Source: Aquipseudomonas ullengensis (lineage in GTDB: Bacteria; Pseudomonadota; Gammaproteobacteria; Pseudomonadales; Pseudomonadaceae). Taken from it: DNA of 64,000 nt. The position numbers and the translations under genes were made by a program. The stretch covers positions 558,001 through 622,000 of the forward strand of contig NZ_JACJUD010000001.1 in NCBI RefSeq assembly GCF_014174475.1. Reading direction: 5' to 3'. The notes beneath the pieces are model-generated. The model ran no database searches. It saw nothing but the letters and a program-made list of their open reading frames with translations, and was not told the DNA's origin. Below are positions 36,937 through 45,570 of this stretch, piece by piece (within the stretch, counting starts at the first letter, position 1; the number at the start of each line of letters is the position of its first letter).

Positions 36937-39120
36937 ATGTCATCTTCGCTAAGCCACACCCTGCGGCGCCTGTGGGCGCGCGAGAAGTTCACCTACGGTA
37001 TCCGCGTGTTCATCGCCCTCGCCGGGTCGATGGCGCTGTGCTGGTACCTGGACCGCATCGCCTTCGTCATCCCGCTGTTCCTCGGCTGCATCGCCAGTGC
37101 CCTGGCCGAGAGCGACGACCATTGGCGCGGCCGCCTGCAGGCCCTGCTCGTCACCGTCGCCTGCTTCGCCGCCACCGCCTGCGCGGTACAACTGCTGTTC
37201 CCCCTCCCCTGGCTGTTCGGCATCGGCCTGGCCGTGGCGGCCTTCGCCATGACCCTGCTCGGCGGCATTGGCGAGCGCTATGCGGCGGTGGCCCAGGCCA
37301 CGCTGATCCTGGCGATCTACACGGCCATCGGCCTGGAACACCGTGGCGGCAGCCTTGGCAGCTTCTGGCAGGAACCGTTGCTGCTGATCTCCGGCGCAGC
37401 CTGGTACGGCCTGCTGGGGGTGATCTGGAGCGCGCTGTTCAGCCAGCAGCCGGTACAGCAGGCACTGGCGCGGGTGTTCGTCGAACTCGGCGCCTACCTG
37501 CGCCTCAAGGCCTCGCTGTTCGAGCCGCTGCGCCAGCTCGACGTGGAAGGCAAGCGCCTGCTGCTGGCCCAGCAGAACGGCCGGGTGGTCAGCGCGCTGA
37601 ACATGGCCAAGGAGATCATTCTCAACCGCATGAGCCGCAAGCGCAGCGGGCAGAAGACCAACCGCTACCTCAAGCTGTACTTCATCGCCCAGGACATCCA
37701 CGAGCGTGCCAGTTCCTCGCACTACCCCTACAACTCGCTGGCCGAGGCGTTTTTCCACAGCGACGTGATGTTCCGCTGCGGCCGCCTGCTCAGCCAGCAG
37801 GGCAAGGCCTGCCAGGCACTGGGCCGGGCCATCCGCATGCGCCAGCCGTTCGACTACAACGACAACAGCCAGGCCATGGCCGACCTCGACGCCTCCGTGA
37901 CCTACCTGCGCGAGCAGAACAATCCGGCCTGGCGCCGCCTGCTGCGTTCATTGGCAGCCCTGGCCGGCAACCTGGGAACCCTGGAGCGCAAGCTGGCCAG
38001 CGCCAGCAACCCCGACGCCCTCGCCGACGAACAGGACAGCGCCCTGCTCGACCGCTCGCCGCAGAATCTCAAGGACGCCTTCGAGCGCCTGCGCCAGCAT
38101 ATTTCGCCGACCTCGCTGGTGTTCCGCCATGCCGTGCGCCTGTCCATCGCCCTGGCCGCCGGCTACTGCCTGCTGCACTGGGTCCACCCGCAGCAGGGCT
38201 ACTGGATTCTGCTCACCACCCTGTTCGTCTGCCGCCCCAGCTACGGCGCCACGCGCCTGCGCCTGGTGCAGCGGGTCGGCGGCACGGTACTCGGCCTGGT
38301 GCTGGGTTGGGCGCTGATCAGCCTGTTCCCCGATCCGCTGCTGCAGTCGCTGTTCGCCGTGGTCGCCGGGGTGACCTTCTTCATCAACCGGGTCGACCGT
38401 TACACCCTGGCCACCACCGCCATGACCCTGGTGGTGATGCTCTGCTTCAACCAGGTCAGTGATGCCTACGCGCTGTTCTGGCCGCGCCTGGTGGATACCG
38501 CGTTCGGCACCCTGATCGCCGGCCTGGCGGTGTTCTTCATCCTGCCGGACTGGCAGGGGCGCAAGCTCAACCAGGTGCTGGCCAACACCCTGAGCTGCAA
38601 CAGCCGCTACCTGCTGCAAATCATGCAGCAGTACGAATCCGGCGCGCGTGACGACTTGAGCTACCGCCTGGCCCGGCGCAACGCGCACAACGCCGATGCG
38701 GCGCTGTCGACCACCCTGTCCAACATGCTGATGGAGCCCGGCCACTTCCGTAAGGATGCCGAGACCGGGTTCCGCTTCCTGGTGCTCTCGCACACTTTGC
38801 TCAGCTACCTGTCCGGCCTCGGCGCGCACCGCGAGAGCCTGGCCGACGACGCCAGCGACGCCCTGCACGAGCGCGCCGCAGCGCATATCAGCACCACCCT
38901 AGACAGCATCGCCGCCAGCCTGCAAAACAACCTGCCGGTGGCCGTGCACGACGACGCCGACCAGAGCCTGGCCGAGGAGCTGGAGCAATTGCCGGACGAG
39001 ATGGACGAGGGCCACCGCCTGGTGCAGGTGCAACTCGGCCTGATCTGCCGTCAGCTCGCCCCGCTACGCACCCTGGTGGCGCACCTGCAGAAACAGCCGG
39101 AAGCGGCCAAGGCAGCCTGA
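36937..39120 (+). CDS. YccS/FusC-type inner-membrane transporter-like protein
   Basis: 727 residues from ATG 36937. The N-terminal half has about six membrane helices (IALAGSMALCWYLDRIAFVI, LLVTVACFAATACAVQLLFP), followed by a cytoplasmic region and a second helix block (LSIALAAGYCLLHWVHPQQG) of the FUSC type with the GYWILLTTLFVCRPSYGATR motif of YccS. The family resembles efflux components for aromatic acids, but this form is the two-block YccS rather than the AaeB form. Function is not established. Single gene. Confidence 0.9.
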   Translation: MSSSLSHTLRRLWAREKFTYGIRVFIALAGSMALCWYLDRIAFVIPLFLGCIASALAESDDHWRGRLQALLVTVACFAATACAVQLLFPLPWLFGIGLAVAAFAMTLLGGIGERYAAVAQATLILAIYTAIGLEHRGGSLGSFWQEPLLLISGAAWYGLLGVIWSALFSQQPVQQALARVFVELGAYLRLKASLFEPLRQLDVEGKRLLLAQQNGRVVSALNMAKEIILNRMSRKRSGQKTNRYLKLYFIAQDIHERASSSHYPYNSLAEAFFHSDVMFRCGRLLSQQGKACQALGRAIRMRQPFDYNDNSQAMADLDASVTYLREQNNPAWRRLLRSLAALAGNLGTLERKLASASNPDALADEQDSALLDRSPQNLKDAFERLRQHISPTSLVFRHAVRLSIALAAGYCLLHWVHPQQGYWILLTTLFVCRPSYGATRLRLVQRVGGTVLGLVLGWALISLFPDPLLQSLFAVVAGVTFFINRVDRYTLATTAMTLVVMLCFNQVSDAYALFWPRLVDTAFGTLIAGLAVFFILPDWQGRKLNQVLANTLSCNSRYLLQIMQQYESGARDDLSYRLARRNAHNADAALSTTLSNMLMEPGHFRKDAETGFRFLVLSHTLLSYLSGLGAHRESLADDASDALHERAAAHISTTLDSIAASLQNNLPVAVHDDADQSLAEELEQLPDEMDEGHRLVQVQLGLICRQLAPLRTLVAHLQKQPEAAKAA

Positions 39121-39240
39121 CCTCGCAGGCCCTGCAACAGCCACGTAGCCCGTCCCACGACCTCGCCCGACGACCGCCTGCAAGCCCGCCGGCGCTTTCC
39201 GCTAGAATGCGCGCCTTTGCGACTTATCCGAGGTTCTGCC

Positions 39241-40425
39241 GTGTCCTTCTTCCCGGTCATCATCATTGGCGCTGGCGCCGCCGGCCTGATGTGCGCGGCC
39301 CAAGCCGCTGCACGCGGGCGCCAGGTGCTGCTGCTCGACCACGCCAACAAGGCGGGCAAGAAGATCCTCATGTCCGGCGGCGGGCGCTGCAACTTCACCA
39401 ACATGTACAGCGAGCCGGGCAACTTCCTCTCCGGCAACGCGCACTTCTGCAAGTCGGCCCTCGCGCGCTACACCCAGTGGGATTTCATCGGCCTGGTAGC
39501 CAAGCATGGCGTGCCGTACCACGAGAAAAAGCTCGGCCAGCTGTTCTGCGACAACAAGTCCAGTGACATCCTCAACCTGCTGCTGGCCGAGTGCGACGAG
39601 GCCGGCGTCGACCTGCGCCTGGACACCAAGATCGAGCAGATCGCCAAGACCGACAGCGGCTATCGCCTGAGCACCAGCGCCGGCAGCTTCGACTGCGAAT
39701 CACTGGTGATCGCCACCGGCGGCCTGTCCATCCCCACCCTCGGCGCCACCGGTTTCGGCTACCAGGTGGCGCGCCAGTTCGGCCACGAACTGCTGCCGAC
39801 CCGCGCCGGCCTGGTGCCCTTCACCATCACCGACCCGCAGCTGAAAGAGCTGTGCACCGAGCTGTCCGGCACCTCGGTGGAAGACTGCGTGGTGAGCTGC
39901 AACGGGCAGAGCTTCAAGGAGAACATCCTGTTCACCCACCGTGGCCTCAGCGGCCCCGCGATCCTGCAGATCTCCTCCTACTGGCAGCCGGGCGACAGCG
40001 TGCAGATCAACCTGCTGCCGCACCTCGACCTGCCCGAGTGGCTGGCCGAGCAGCAGCGCGAACGCCCCAACAGCGAGCTGAAGACCGTGCTCGGCGAGCT
40101 GTTCACCAAGAAGATGGCCAACCTGCTGGCCGAGCAATGGTTCGTCTCCAAGCCGCTCAAACAGTACACCCCGAGCGAGCTGAATGCGGTGATCGAGCGC
40201 CTGGCCGAGTGGACGCTGATCCCGGCCGGCACCGAGGGCTACCGCACTGCCGAAGTCACTCTCGGCGGCGTCGACACCCGCGAGGTGTCATCGAAGACCA
40301 TGGAGTCGCTGAAATCACCGGGGCTGTACTTCATCGGCGAAGTGCTGGACGTCACCGGCCATCTGGGCGGCTTCAACTTCCAGTGGGCCTGGGCCTCGGC
40401 CAGCGCCGCCGCGCAGTTCGTCTAA
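39241..40425 (+). CDS. NAD(P)/FAD-dependent oxidoreductase, BaiN/RdsA (HI0933) family
   Basis: 394 residues. GTG at 39241 with CGAGG upstream matches the family start (FPVIIIGAGAAGLMCAAQAA); an ATG at 39217 would add eight residues. Motifs: dinucleotide-binding GxGxxG (GAGAAG), the family block MSGGGRCNFTNMY, and a C-terminal flavin-binding GxxG segment (GEVLDVTGHLGGFNFQWAWA). Cytosolic flavoenzyme. Homologues are broadly conserved and of uncertain substrate in Pseudomonas. Single gene. Confidence 0.93.
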   Translation: MSFFPVIIIGAGAAGLMCAAQAAARGRQVLLLDHANKAGKKILMSGGGRCNFTNMYSEPGNFLSGNAHFCKSALARYTQWDFIGLVAKHGVPYHEKKLGQLFCDNKSSDILNLLLAECDEAGVDLRLDTKIEQIAKTDSGYRLSTSAGSFDCESLVIATGGLSIPTLGATGFGYQVARQFGHELLPTRAGLVPFTITDPQLKELCTELSGTSVEDCVVSCNGQSFKENILFTHRGLSGPAILQISSYWQPGDSVQINLLPHLDLPEWLAEQQRERPNSELKTVLGELFTKKMANLLAEQWFVSKPLKQYTPSELNAVIERLAEWTLIPAGTEGYRTAEVTLGGVDTREVSSKTMESLKSPGLYFIGEVLDVTGHLGGFNFQWAWASASAAAQFV

Positions 40426-40435
40426 GGCAGGCTAA

Positions 40436-40487
40436 GTAGAGCGGGTGCAACCCGCACTAACCGTTACGCGGGTTTCACCCGCCCTAC
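40436..40487. repeat. Extragenic palindrome (GTAGGGCGGGTG family), copy 1
   Basis: Near-perfect inverted arms (40436-40455 and 40468-40487) between two convergent genes; the family recurs at 46858-46909 and 56808-56858. Confidence 0.8.
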
Positions 40488-40557
40488 GCTGATTTCCTCC
40501 CTCGCCCCCTTGGGGAGAGGGCCGGGGTGAGGGGGTCGTGCCCCGCTCAACCGCAAT

Positions 40558-41424
40558 CTACGCCTGCTTGAGCAACCCGATAAACCGCGCCATCAGCCCG
40601 TGCATGTCACCCGGCCAGCGCGCCGACACATAGTTACCATCGCCCACCACCCAGGCCGGGCGCAGGTCATCCGCCGTGTCGCGGTGCAGGCCGCTGGTCT
40701 TGCGCCAGAAGTCCTCGGCGCCTTTCGGTACATCGAGGAAATCTTCCGGGCTGGCCAGGGCGCGGCTGACTTCGGCCTGCACGCTCATGTGCCCCACCGG
40801 CTCACCCGGCGCCTCCAGGTAGGTGCGGTAGTAGTCGCGGTCCCACCAGCGGGCGAAGAAGCGGGTCAGGTCCCAGGCGGTCTTTTCCATCTTCCAGGTC
40901 AGCCCGGTGGTCTTGCGCCCGTACAGCACCGAGCGGCCATCGGCGCCCTTGCTGCGCGCCGCCAGCACCACGCCATGGCAGACCGCCGCCACCGGCTTGC
41001 CACTGGCGAAGAAGTCCGCGACGAAAGCCTGCAGGGTCGGGCTTTCCAGGTATTCGCGCATGCCCCGCGCATGGTGCCCACCGGGCAGCATCAGCCCGGC
41101 GAAGTCTTCTACGCGCAGGCGTTCATGGCGCAGCGGCTGACGGTAATCGGGGTCGGCCAGCATCGCCGCGCAGGCTGCACGCGCATCGGCACGGGCACGC
41201 AGCAACAGACCGACCAGGCGCAGCCGACGCAGGCCGGGCACCAACCCCCAGACATCCAGCCCTTCACCGCTGAGCATCAGCGGGTCCGGCTCGGCCGGCT
41301 GGCCATCCGGGGTGGCGAAGCACACACGCAGGCCCGCCTGGCGCAACAGCTGCCAGCTCAGCGCCGCCTCGCTCGGGTCGAAGTCACGGCGCGGCAAGGG
41401 GATGACGATGCAGGGTGCGGGCAT
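40558..41424 (-). CDS. DJ-1/PfpI superfamily protein (type 1 glutamine amidotransferase-like)
   Basis: 288 residues from 41424 (MPAPCIVIPLPRRDFDPSEA). The fold's nucleophile elbow is at AAVCHGVVLAA (Cys149), with LMLPGGHHARGM carrying the oxyanion loop. The family includes chaperone-like, glyoxalase III and isocyanide hydratase enzymes; this long form with a C-terminal extension cannot be assigned to one of them. Single gene on the minus strand. Confidence 0.87.
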   Translation of the reverse strand: MPAPCIVIPLPRRDFDPSEAALSWQLLRQAGLRVCFATPDGQPAEPDPLMLSGEGLDVWGLVPGLRRLRLVGLLLRARADARAACAAMLADPDYRQPLRHERLRVEDFAGLMLPGGHHARGMREYLESPTLQAFVADFFASGKPVAAVCHGVVLAARSKGADGRSVLYGRKTTGLTWKMEKTAWDLTRFFARWWDRDYYRTYLEAPGEPVGHMSVQAEVSRALASPEDFLDVPKGAEDFWRKTSGLHRDTADDLRPAWVVGDGNYVSARWPGDMHGLMARFIGLLKQA

Positions 41425-41502
41425 GGCGGAGCCTCGGGCATTCTCGGGAGCGCCGACCTTAGCAGCTCCGCCGCCGAAGCAACCAGCCACGGGCGCCAAC
41501 CC

Positions 41503-42423
41503 TCAAGGCCACGGCTGCCACTGCATCTGCTCGATAAAGACCGGCGCCAGCCGATCGTATTCACCCCGCGCCTTGAGCCGTCGCAGCGCCGCGCTGAACT
41601 GCTGGTCGACCAACGCGCCCTGCGCGGTATCCGCCACCAGCCAGGTGGTCGGGTAATCGTCAAACAGCACCGCGCGCAGCTGCCCGCGCAAGCCCAGCTT
41701 GTCGATCGCGGGCTCCACATCCAATGCCGCCAGCACGTAGCCCTGAATGCGCCCGCGCATCAGTTTCTCCAGGCTGTTGTGCACACTGTTGCCGGGCAAC
41801 GCGGGAAAACCCAGCAACGGCACATGGGCGCGATCCGTCTCGACCTGATAGGGATACGCCAGCGCCGGCAGCCCAGCCTGCGGACCGACCAGCGCTTGCA
41901 ACTGTTCAAGCCGCCAGCTATTGCCCAGCAACGAGCCCAGACGGCTCTGCTGCGCCGGGCTCAAGCCACTGGCCGCCAGGCGCTCGGGAGTCAGTTGCCA
42001 GCGCGGGTCGAGCACCTCGGCACGGCTCAGCGGCTGATTGCGCCGGCTGTACAAGGCGAAGCGCGCCTGCCCCAACCGCTCGCTGCCATAACGCAGGCTA
42101 GGCGGCGGCGCCAGGTGATGCAGGAAGGGCAGATGCAGATCGGCCCGTCCCTGCTGCACCAGCAACAGCCCGCGGGCGAATGGCACGCTGCGTATCTGCA
42201 GGCGCACGCCCGGCATCTCGCGCCCCAGCGCCTGCACCACATCCACCAGCGGCCCGCTGCCATTGGCATTCGCCAGCCCCGGCAGCTCCGCCACCGTGAC
42301 CACCCAGGTTTCCTCCGCCAGCGCGGGCGCCGCCCACAGGCACAGCGCCAGCAGCACAGCCAGGCAACGGGGATAAGGGCCGGCAGTCCTGCCGGGCTCA
42401 GCGCAGGGTCGCAGCAATCGCAT
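41503..42423 (-). CDS. Periplasmic solute-binding protein, orphan
   Basis: 306 residues; the ATG at 42423 opens a signal peptide (CLAVLLALCLWAAPALA). It shows the type-II binding fold of ABC substrate-binding proteins (VVQALGREMPGVRLQIRSVP, RADLHLPFLHH), with a degenerate ligand site against the usual amino-acid binders. The start overlaps the 3' end of the HDOD gene by 26 bases, so translation may be coupled. No transporter genes nearby. Confidence 0.85.
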   Translation of the reverse strand: MRLLRPCAEPGRTAGPYPRCLAVLLALCLWAAPALAEETWVVTVAELPGLANANGSGPLVDVVQALGREMPGVRLQIRSVPFARGLLLVQQGRADLHLPFLHHLAPPPSLRYGSERLGQARFALYSRRNQPLSRAEVLDPRWQLTPERLAASGLSPAQQSRLGSLLGNSWRLEQLQALVGPQAGLPALAYPYQVETDRAHVPLLGFPALPGNSVHNSLEKLMRGRIQGYVLAALDVEPAIDKLGLRGQLRAVLFDDYPTTWLVADTAQGALVDQQFSAALRRLKARGEYDRLAPVFIEQMQWQPWP

Positions 42424-43255
42424 GGATATCCGCCCGGTGCTTCACCACCAACTCCAGTTCGCCCTGTGCGGCGATGAAGTTCAGCGGCGGCAGCAGCTTG
42501 TGGTAGGCCGCCAGCTCGTACAGCGGCGGCAGGTCGGCATCGGCATTGCGCTCCTTGACCGAGTGGTAGAGCGCCAGATTGACCAGATCGATCAGCTCCA
42601 GCTCGCGCAGCGCGTGGTAGGCCCAGTTGCCGGTGTTGCGAATCACCTCGATGTACTCGTCGTCCACCGACCACTTCTTCAGCACGATCACCCCGAGCGA
42701 CTTGCTGTACTCGCGGCACAGCTTGTAATACAGCTCGCCGGAAGGAATCGCCGCCTCGTCGCGAAACGCCGACAGCACCGCCAGGGTGCCCACCTCGCTG
42801 AGCAAGCTGGCCAGCAGCGCATGCTCCGGCGCCACGTGGCCGAGCAGGCGGGCAAGCATGGCGCAGGTGCTGGCCTTGAGCGTCAGCCGCTGCCACACCT
42901 CCATGAACAGGCGCTTGTGCGCCGGGCTGTGCAGGGTGAACAGGCTCTTGATGCTGTGGACCATGGTGATGCGGTCCACCTCGCGCATGCCCAGCAGGTT
43001 GATCACATCCTGCAGGGTCTTGGGCGGCACGGGGTGGCGATAGATGGCGCAGGACGCATGCTTCATCAGCAACGCCGACAATGCTGGGTCACGTCCGACC
43101 AGGCGCACCAGTGCCGGCACCTGCACGGCGTCATTGGCCAACGCCCGGCGGATATCCAGGGTCAGCATCGGCAGGCTCGGCAACTGCTCCTCGCCATTCA
43201 TCAGCTGCGACACCACCCGCCGGTAGATCGAATACTCGGACGACTCACTGCCCAA
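42398..43255 (-). CDS. HDOD domain signalling protein
   Basis: 285 residues from a TTG at 43255; GGAGGT lies 5 bases upstream, which decides it over the GTG at 43258 (2 bases) and the upstream frame to 43303. An HDOD domain occupies about residues 20-215 (LPSLPMLTLDIRRALANDAV, LLGMREVDRITMVHSIKS, LLASLLSEVGTLAVL). HDOD proteins lack the catalytic HD metal residues and act in cyclic-di-GMP or stress signalling. The C-terminal 70 residues have no family signature. Overlaps the next binding-protein gene. Confidence 0.88.
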   Translation of the reverse strand: MGSESSEYSIYRRVVSQLMNGEEQLPSLPMLTLDIRRALANDAVQVPALVRLVGRDPALSALLMKHASCAIYRHPVPPKTLQDVINLLGMREVDRITMVHSIKSLFTLHSPAHKRLFMEVWQRLTLKASTCAMLARLLGHVAPEHALLASLLSEVGTLAVLSAFRDEAAIPSGELYYKLCREYSKSLGVIVLKKWSVDDEYIEVIRNTGNWAYHALRELELIDLVNLALYHSVKERNADADLPPLYELAAYHKLLPPLNFIAAQGELELVVKHRADIHAIAATLR

Positions 43256-43390
43256 CACACACCTCCAAACCCCACATGCAGTGTAGGAGGCGCTGACCGG
43301 CAAGGAAGGCCGACGAGCTCGAGTTGTTAAGTGCCGAAGGGGCGCCTGTTAGACTGGGCGCCTTGCCCCAGCCCACCGTCAGACGCCGCC

Positions 43391-43858
43391 ATGCCCCTTA
43401 TCTGGATTCACAAACACCACACCGACCTCACCCTGCACGAACTTTACGCCCTGCTCGCCCTGCGCAGCCGGGTGTTCGTGGTCGAGCAGAACTGCCCCTA
43501 CCTGGATGTGGATGGCCAGGACCTGAGCGCCGATACCTGCCACCTGCTGGCTTACCAGGGCGACACGCTGGTGGCCTACCTGCGCCTGCTCGACCCGTCG
43601 ACGCAGGGCGGCGATGTGGTGATCGGCCGCGTGGTCATCGCCCCCGAGGCGCGCGGCACCGGCCTCGGCCATGAGCTGATGGAGCGCGCTTTGCTGGCCT
43701 GCGCCGAGCGTTGGCCGGGGCTGCCGGTGTACCTGTCGGCCCAGGCGCACCTGCAGGGCTATTACGGCCGTTACGGCTTCACGCCCAGCACCGAGGTGTA
43801 CCTGGAAGACGACATCCCGCATATCGGCATGCGCCGCGCCGCACAAGCCGCCCGATGA
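43391..43858 (+). CDS. GNAT family N-acetyltransferase, ElaA type
   Basis: 155 residues; ATG at 43391. GNAT signature in VIGRVVIAPEARGTGLGHEL (R/Q-x2-G-x-G/A acetyl-CoA loop), with the ElaA-type start LHELYALLALRSRVFVVEQN and ending YGFTPSTEVYLEDDIPHIGM. ElaA-type acetyltransferases act on small molecules of uncertain identity. It shares its stop with the next start (ATGA). Confidence 0.93.
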   Translation: MPLIWIHKHHTDLTLHELYALLALRSRVFVVEQNCPYLDVDGQDLSADTCHLLAYQGDTLVAYLRLLDPSTQGGDVVIGRVVIAPEARGTGLGHELMERALLACAERWPGLPVYLSAQAHLQGYYGRYGFTPSTEVYLEDDIPHIGMRRAAQAAR

Positions 43859-44325
43859 ACCGGCAGCAACTCCAGCAGTTGGTTTGCGAACGCCTGGAGG
43901 CCGACCTGGCGCTGCTCATCCGCGCGGCAGAAGCCTCCCACCAGGCGGCGACCAACGAGGAAAGCAAGGCCGAGAACAAGTACGACACCCGTGGCCTGGA
44001 GGCTTCTTACCTGGCGGCAGGGCAGTCGCGGCGGGTGGAGGAAATCCGCCAGGCGCTGGCGGCCTGGCGCAACCTGCCACTGCGCGAGTTCGACGAGGAG
44101 TTGGGCATCCAGCTCGGTACGCGGGTGTGGTTGCAGACTGCCGACGGTCGTCGCCAGTGCCTGCTGCTCGGCCCCGATGGCGCCGGCCTCAAGCTGCCGG
44201 CGGACGACGGCGAAATCATGCTGATCACCCCACGCGCGCCGCTGGGCCAGCAACTGCTGGGTCTCGGCGTGGGCGATGAGGTGAGTGCCGGCAAGGAGCG
44301 CTGGGAGATTCTGCGGGCGCAGTGA
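43855..44325 (+). CDS. GreA/GreB-like C-terminal domain protein
   Basis: 156 residues; ATGA overlap with elaA-type gene, so coupled. The N-terminal helical hairpin (residues 1-70, KAENKYDTRGLEASYLAAGQ) is followed by an FKBP-like domain of the Gre type (GTRVWLQTADGRRQCLLLGP, LLGLGVGDEVSAGKERWEIL). It is the length of GreA, but the tip lacks the two acidic residues at the place expected for transcript cleavage, so it may bind RNA polymerase without cleavage activity (inference). Confidence 0.75.
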   Translation: MNRQQLQQLVCERLEADLALLIRAAEASHQAATNEESKAENKYDTRGLEASYLAAGQSRRVEEIRQALAAWRNLPLREFDEELGIQLGTRVWLQTADGRRQCLLLGPDGAGLKLPADDGEIMLITPRAPLGQQLLGLGVGDEVSAGKERWEILRAQ

Positions 44326-44362
44326 TGCGCGCAGACGACCGGGTTGTGGCGCTCCTACCGGA

Positions 44363-45109
44363 TCAGGGCACGCTCACCCCTAACCGCCCCGCCAGGCGCG
44401 CCAGTTCGCCACGGGCGACGAAGCGACGAAACACCTGGTCGAACTCCTCGCGCAACTCGTCATGCTCGGCATCGCGGGGGAAGGCGAAGTAGCCCTGCTG
44501 CACGTCGATCTGCGGCTGCAGTTCGGTGATCTGGTTCTCCAGTTGCAGTGCGGCGAGGTGCGGCTGGGTGTTGCGATGGTTGGTCGCCAGCAGCTCGATA
44601 CGCCCGGCCATCAGCATGCGCAAGCCGTTGGGCACGCTTTCCACGGTATCCAGTTGCATCTGTGGGCGCGCGGCTTCGAAGCGGGCGCCGTAGGTCCAGC
44701 CGCGAATCACGGCAATGCGGTGCGGCTGCAGGCTGGCAAAGCTGCCATCCCAACTCGGCCCCTTTCCATTGCGGACGTAGAAGACGATGCGGTCCTGGTA
44801 GAAAGGTTCGGCGGCGAAGGCGAAGAGTGCTTCGCGCTCGGGGGTGCGATAGGGGCCGATGAGGATATCCGCCTGGCCCTGCTCGACCATGCGCTGGGCA
44901 CGGGCCCAGGGGTAGAGTTCGAAGCGCAGGCTGACGCCCAGTTCAGCGCTCATCTGCCGCAACAGCTCGGGCGCCAGGCCGCTGAACTGCCCCGTGTCAC
45001 TGCGCTCGAAGACCTGCGGAAACGAGGTGCCGACCACCAGCCATTCGCGTGCCTGGAGGGGCGTGCAGCACAACAGGAGCAGCAGACCGGCCAGCAGCGT
45101 GGAACGCAT
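44363..45109 (-). CDS. Periplasmic solute-binding protein, orphan
   Basis: 248 residues from ATG 45109. Signal peptide STLLAGLLLLLCCTPLQA. The type-II binding fold shows SGLAPELLRQMSAELGVSLR, RMVEQGQADILIGPYRTPER and a C-terminal DQVFRRFVARGELARL. It is a PAAT-like protein without ABC permease genes near it and is similar in size and layout to the genes at 35937 and 62537, so these look like paralogues. Ligand unknown. Confidence 0.88.
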   Translation of the reverse strand: MRSTLLAGLLLLLCCTPLQAREWLVVGTSFPQVFERSDTGQFSGLAPELLRQMSAELGVSLRFELYPWARAQRMVEQGQADILIGPYRTPEREALFAFAAEPFYQDRIVFYVRNGKGPSWDGSFASLQPHRIAVIRGWTYGARFEAARPQMQLDTVESVPNGLRMLMAGRIELLATNHRNTQPHLAALQLENQITELQPQIDVQQGYFAFPRDAEHDELREEFDQVFRRFVARGELARLAGRLGVSVP

Positions 45110-45238
45110 GCGTTGATTTCTCGGCAAGGGGCAGCGGGGAAGTGTTCAGCCTAGCCCAGACTGCGTGCAGCGGCGTCGGTAAACAGCGCCCAAACCCGCT
45201 CAGCCTCTCGCCCAAGGCCAATCGGTGCCGCTGGCATG

Positions 45239-45318
45239 GCGGATAAGCAGAGCGTTATCCACCCTACCGTTCCAGCCACTGAGCGTAGGGTGGAAAACCG
45301 CGCAGCGTTTTCCACCAA
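45239..45318. repeat. Extragenic palindromic cluster (GTAGGGTGGAAAACCGC family)
   Basis: Two nearby hairpins sharing CCACCCTAC (45259-45267) and its complement GTAGGGTGG (45285-45293), with GGATAA/TTATCC at the left. A related cluster lies at 52228-52306. Confidence 0.6.
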
Positions 45319-45339
45319 TGGGCCATGCGTAGACAGCCT

Positions 45340-45570
45340 CTCAGAGCCTGTTCACGATCTTCTTGACTAGGGCCAGACAAGGCGCTACGCCAGTAACAGC
45401 CTCCGGCTGGTCAAAGCGGTGAGGAAGCGCAGTTTACGGCCTGTAAATGAGCATGACTCGTTTCACTCGCCCTTCGGGCCGCACTGAAGCGCGTTAGCCG
45501 CAAGCGGCTTGCCGAGCCTGTTTTTAACGCGGCATGGCCGACGGAAAGGAGATCGTGGACAGGTTCTCAG
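45340..45570. mobile_element. MITE-like element with 21-base terminal inverted repeats
   Basis: The left end (45340-45360) and the right end (45550-45570) are inverted repeats matching at 18 of 21 positions (core CCTGT-CACGATCT). The 231-base element holds no gene. It lies in a 457-base gap and its right end carries the stop codon of the neighbouring cNMP/rhodanese gene. No transposase is in the window; no clear target duplication was found. Confidence 0.7.
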
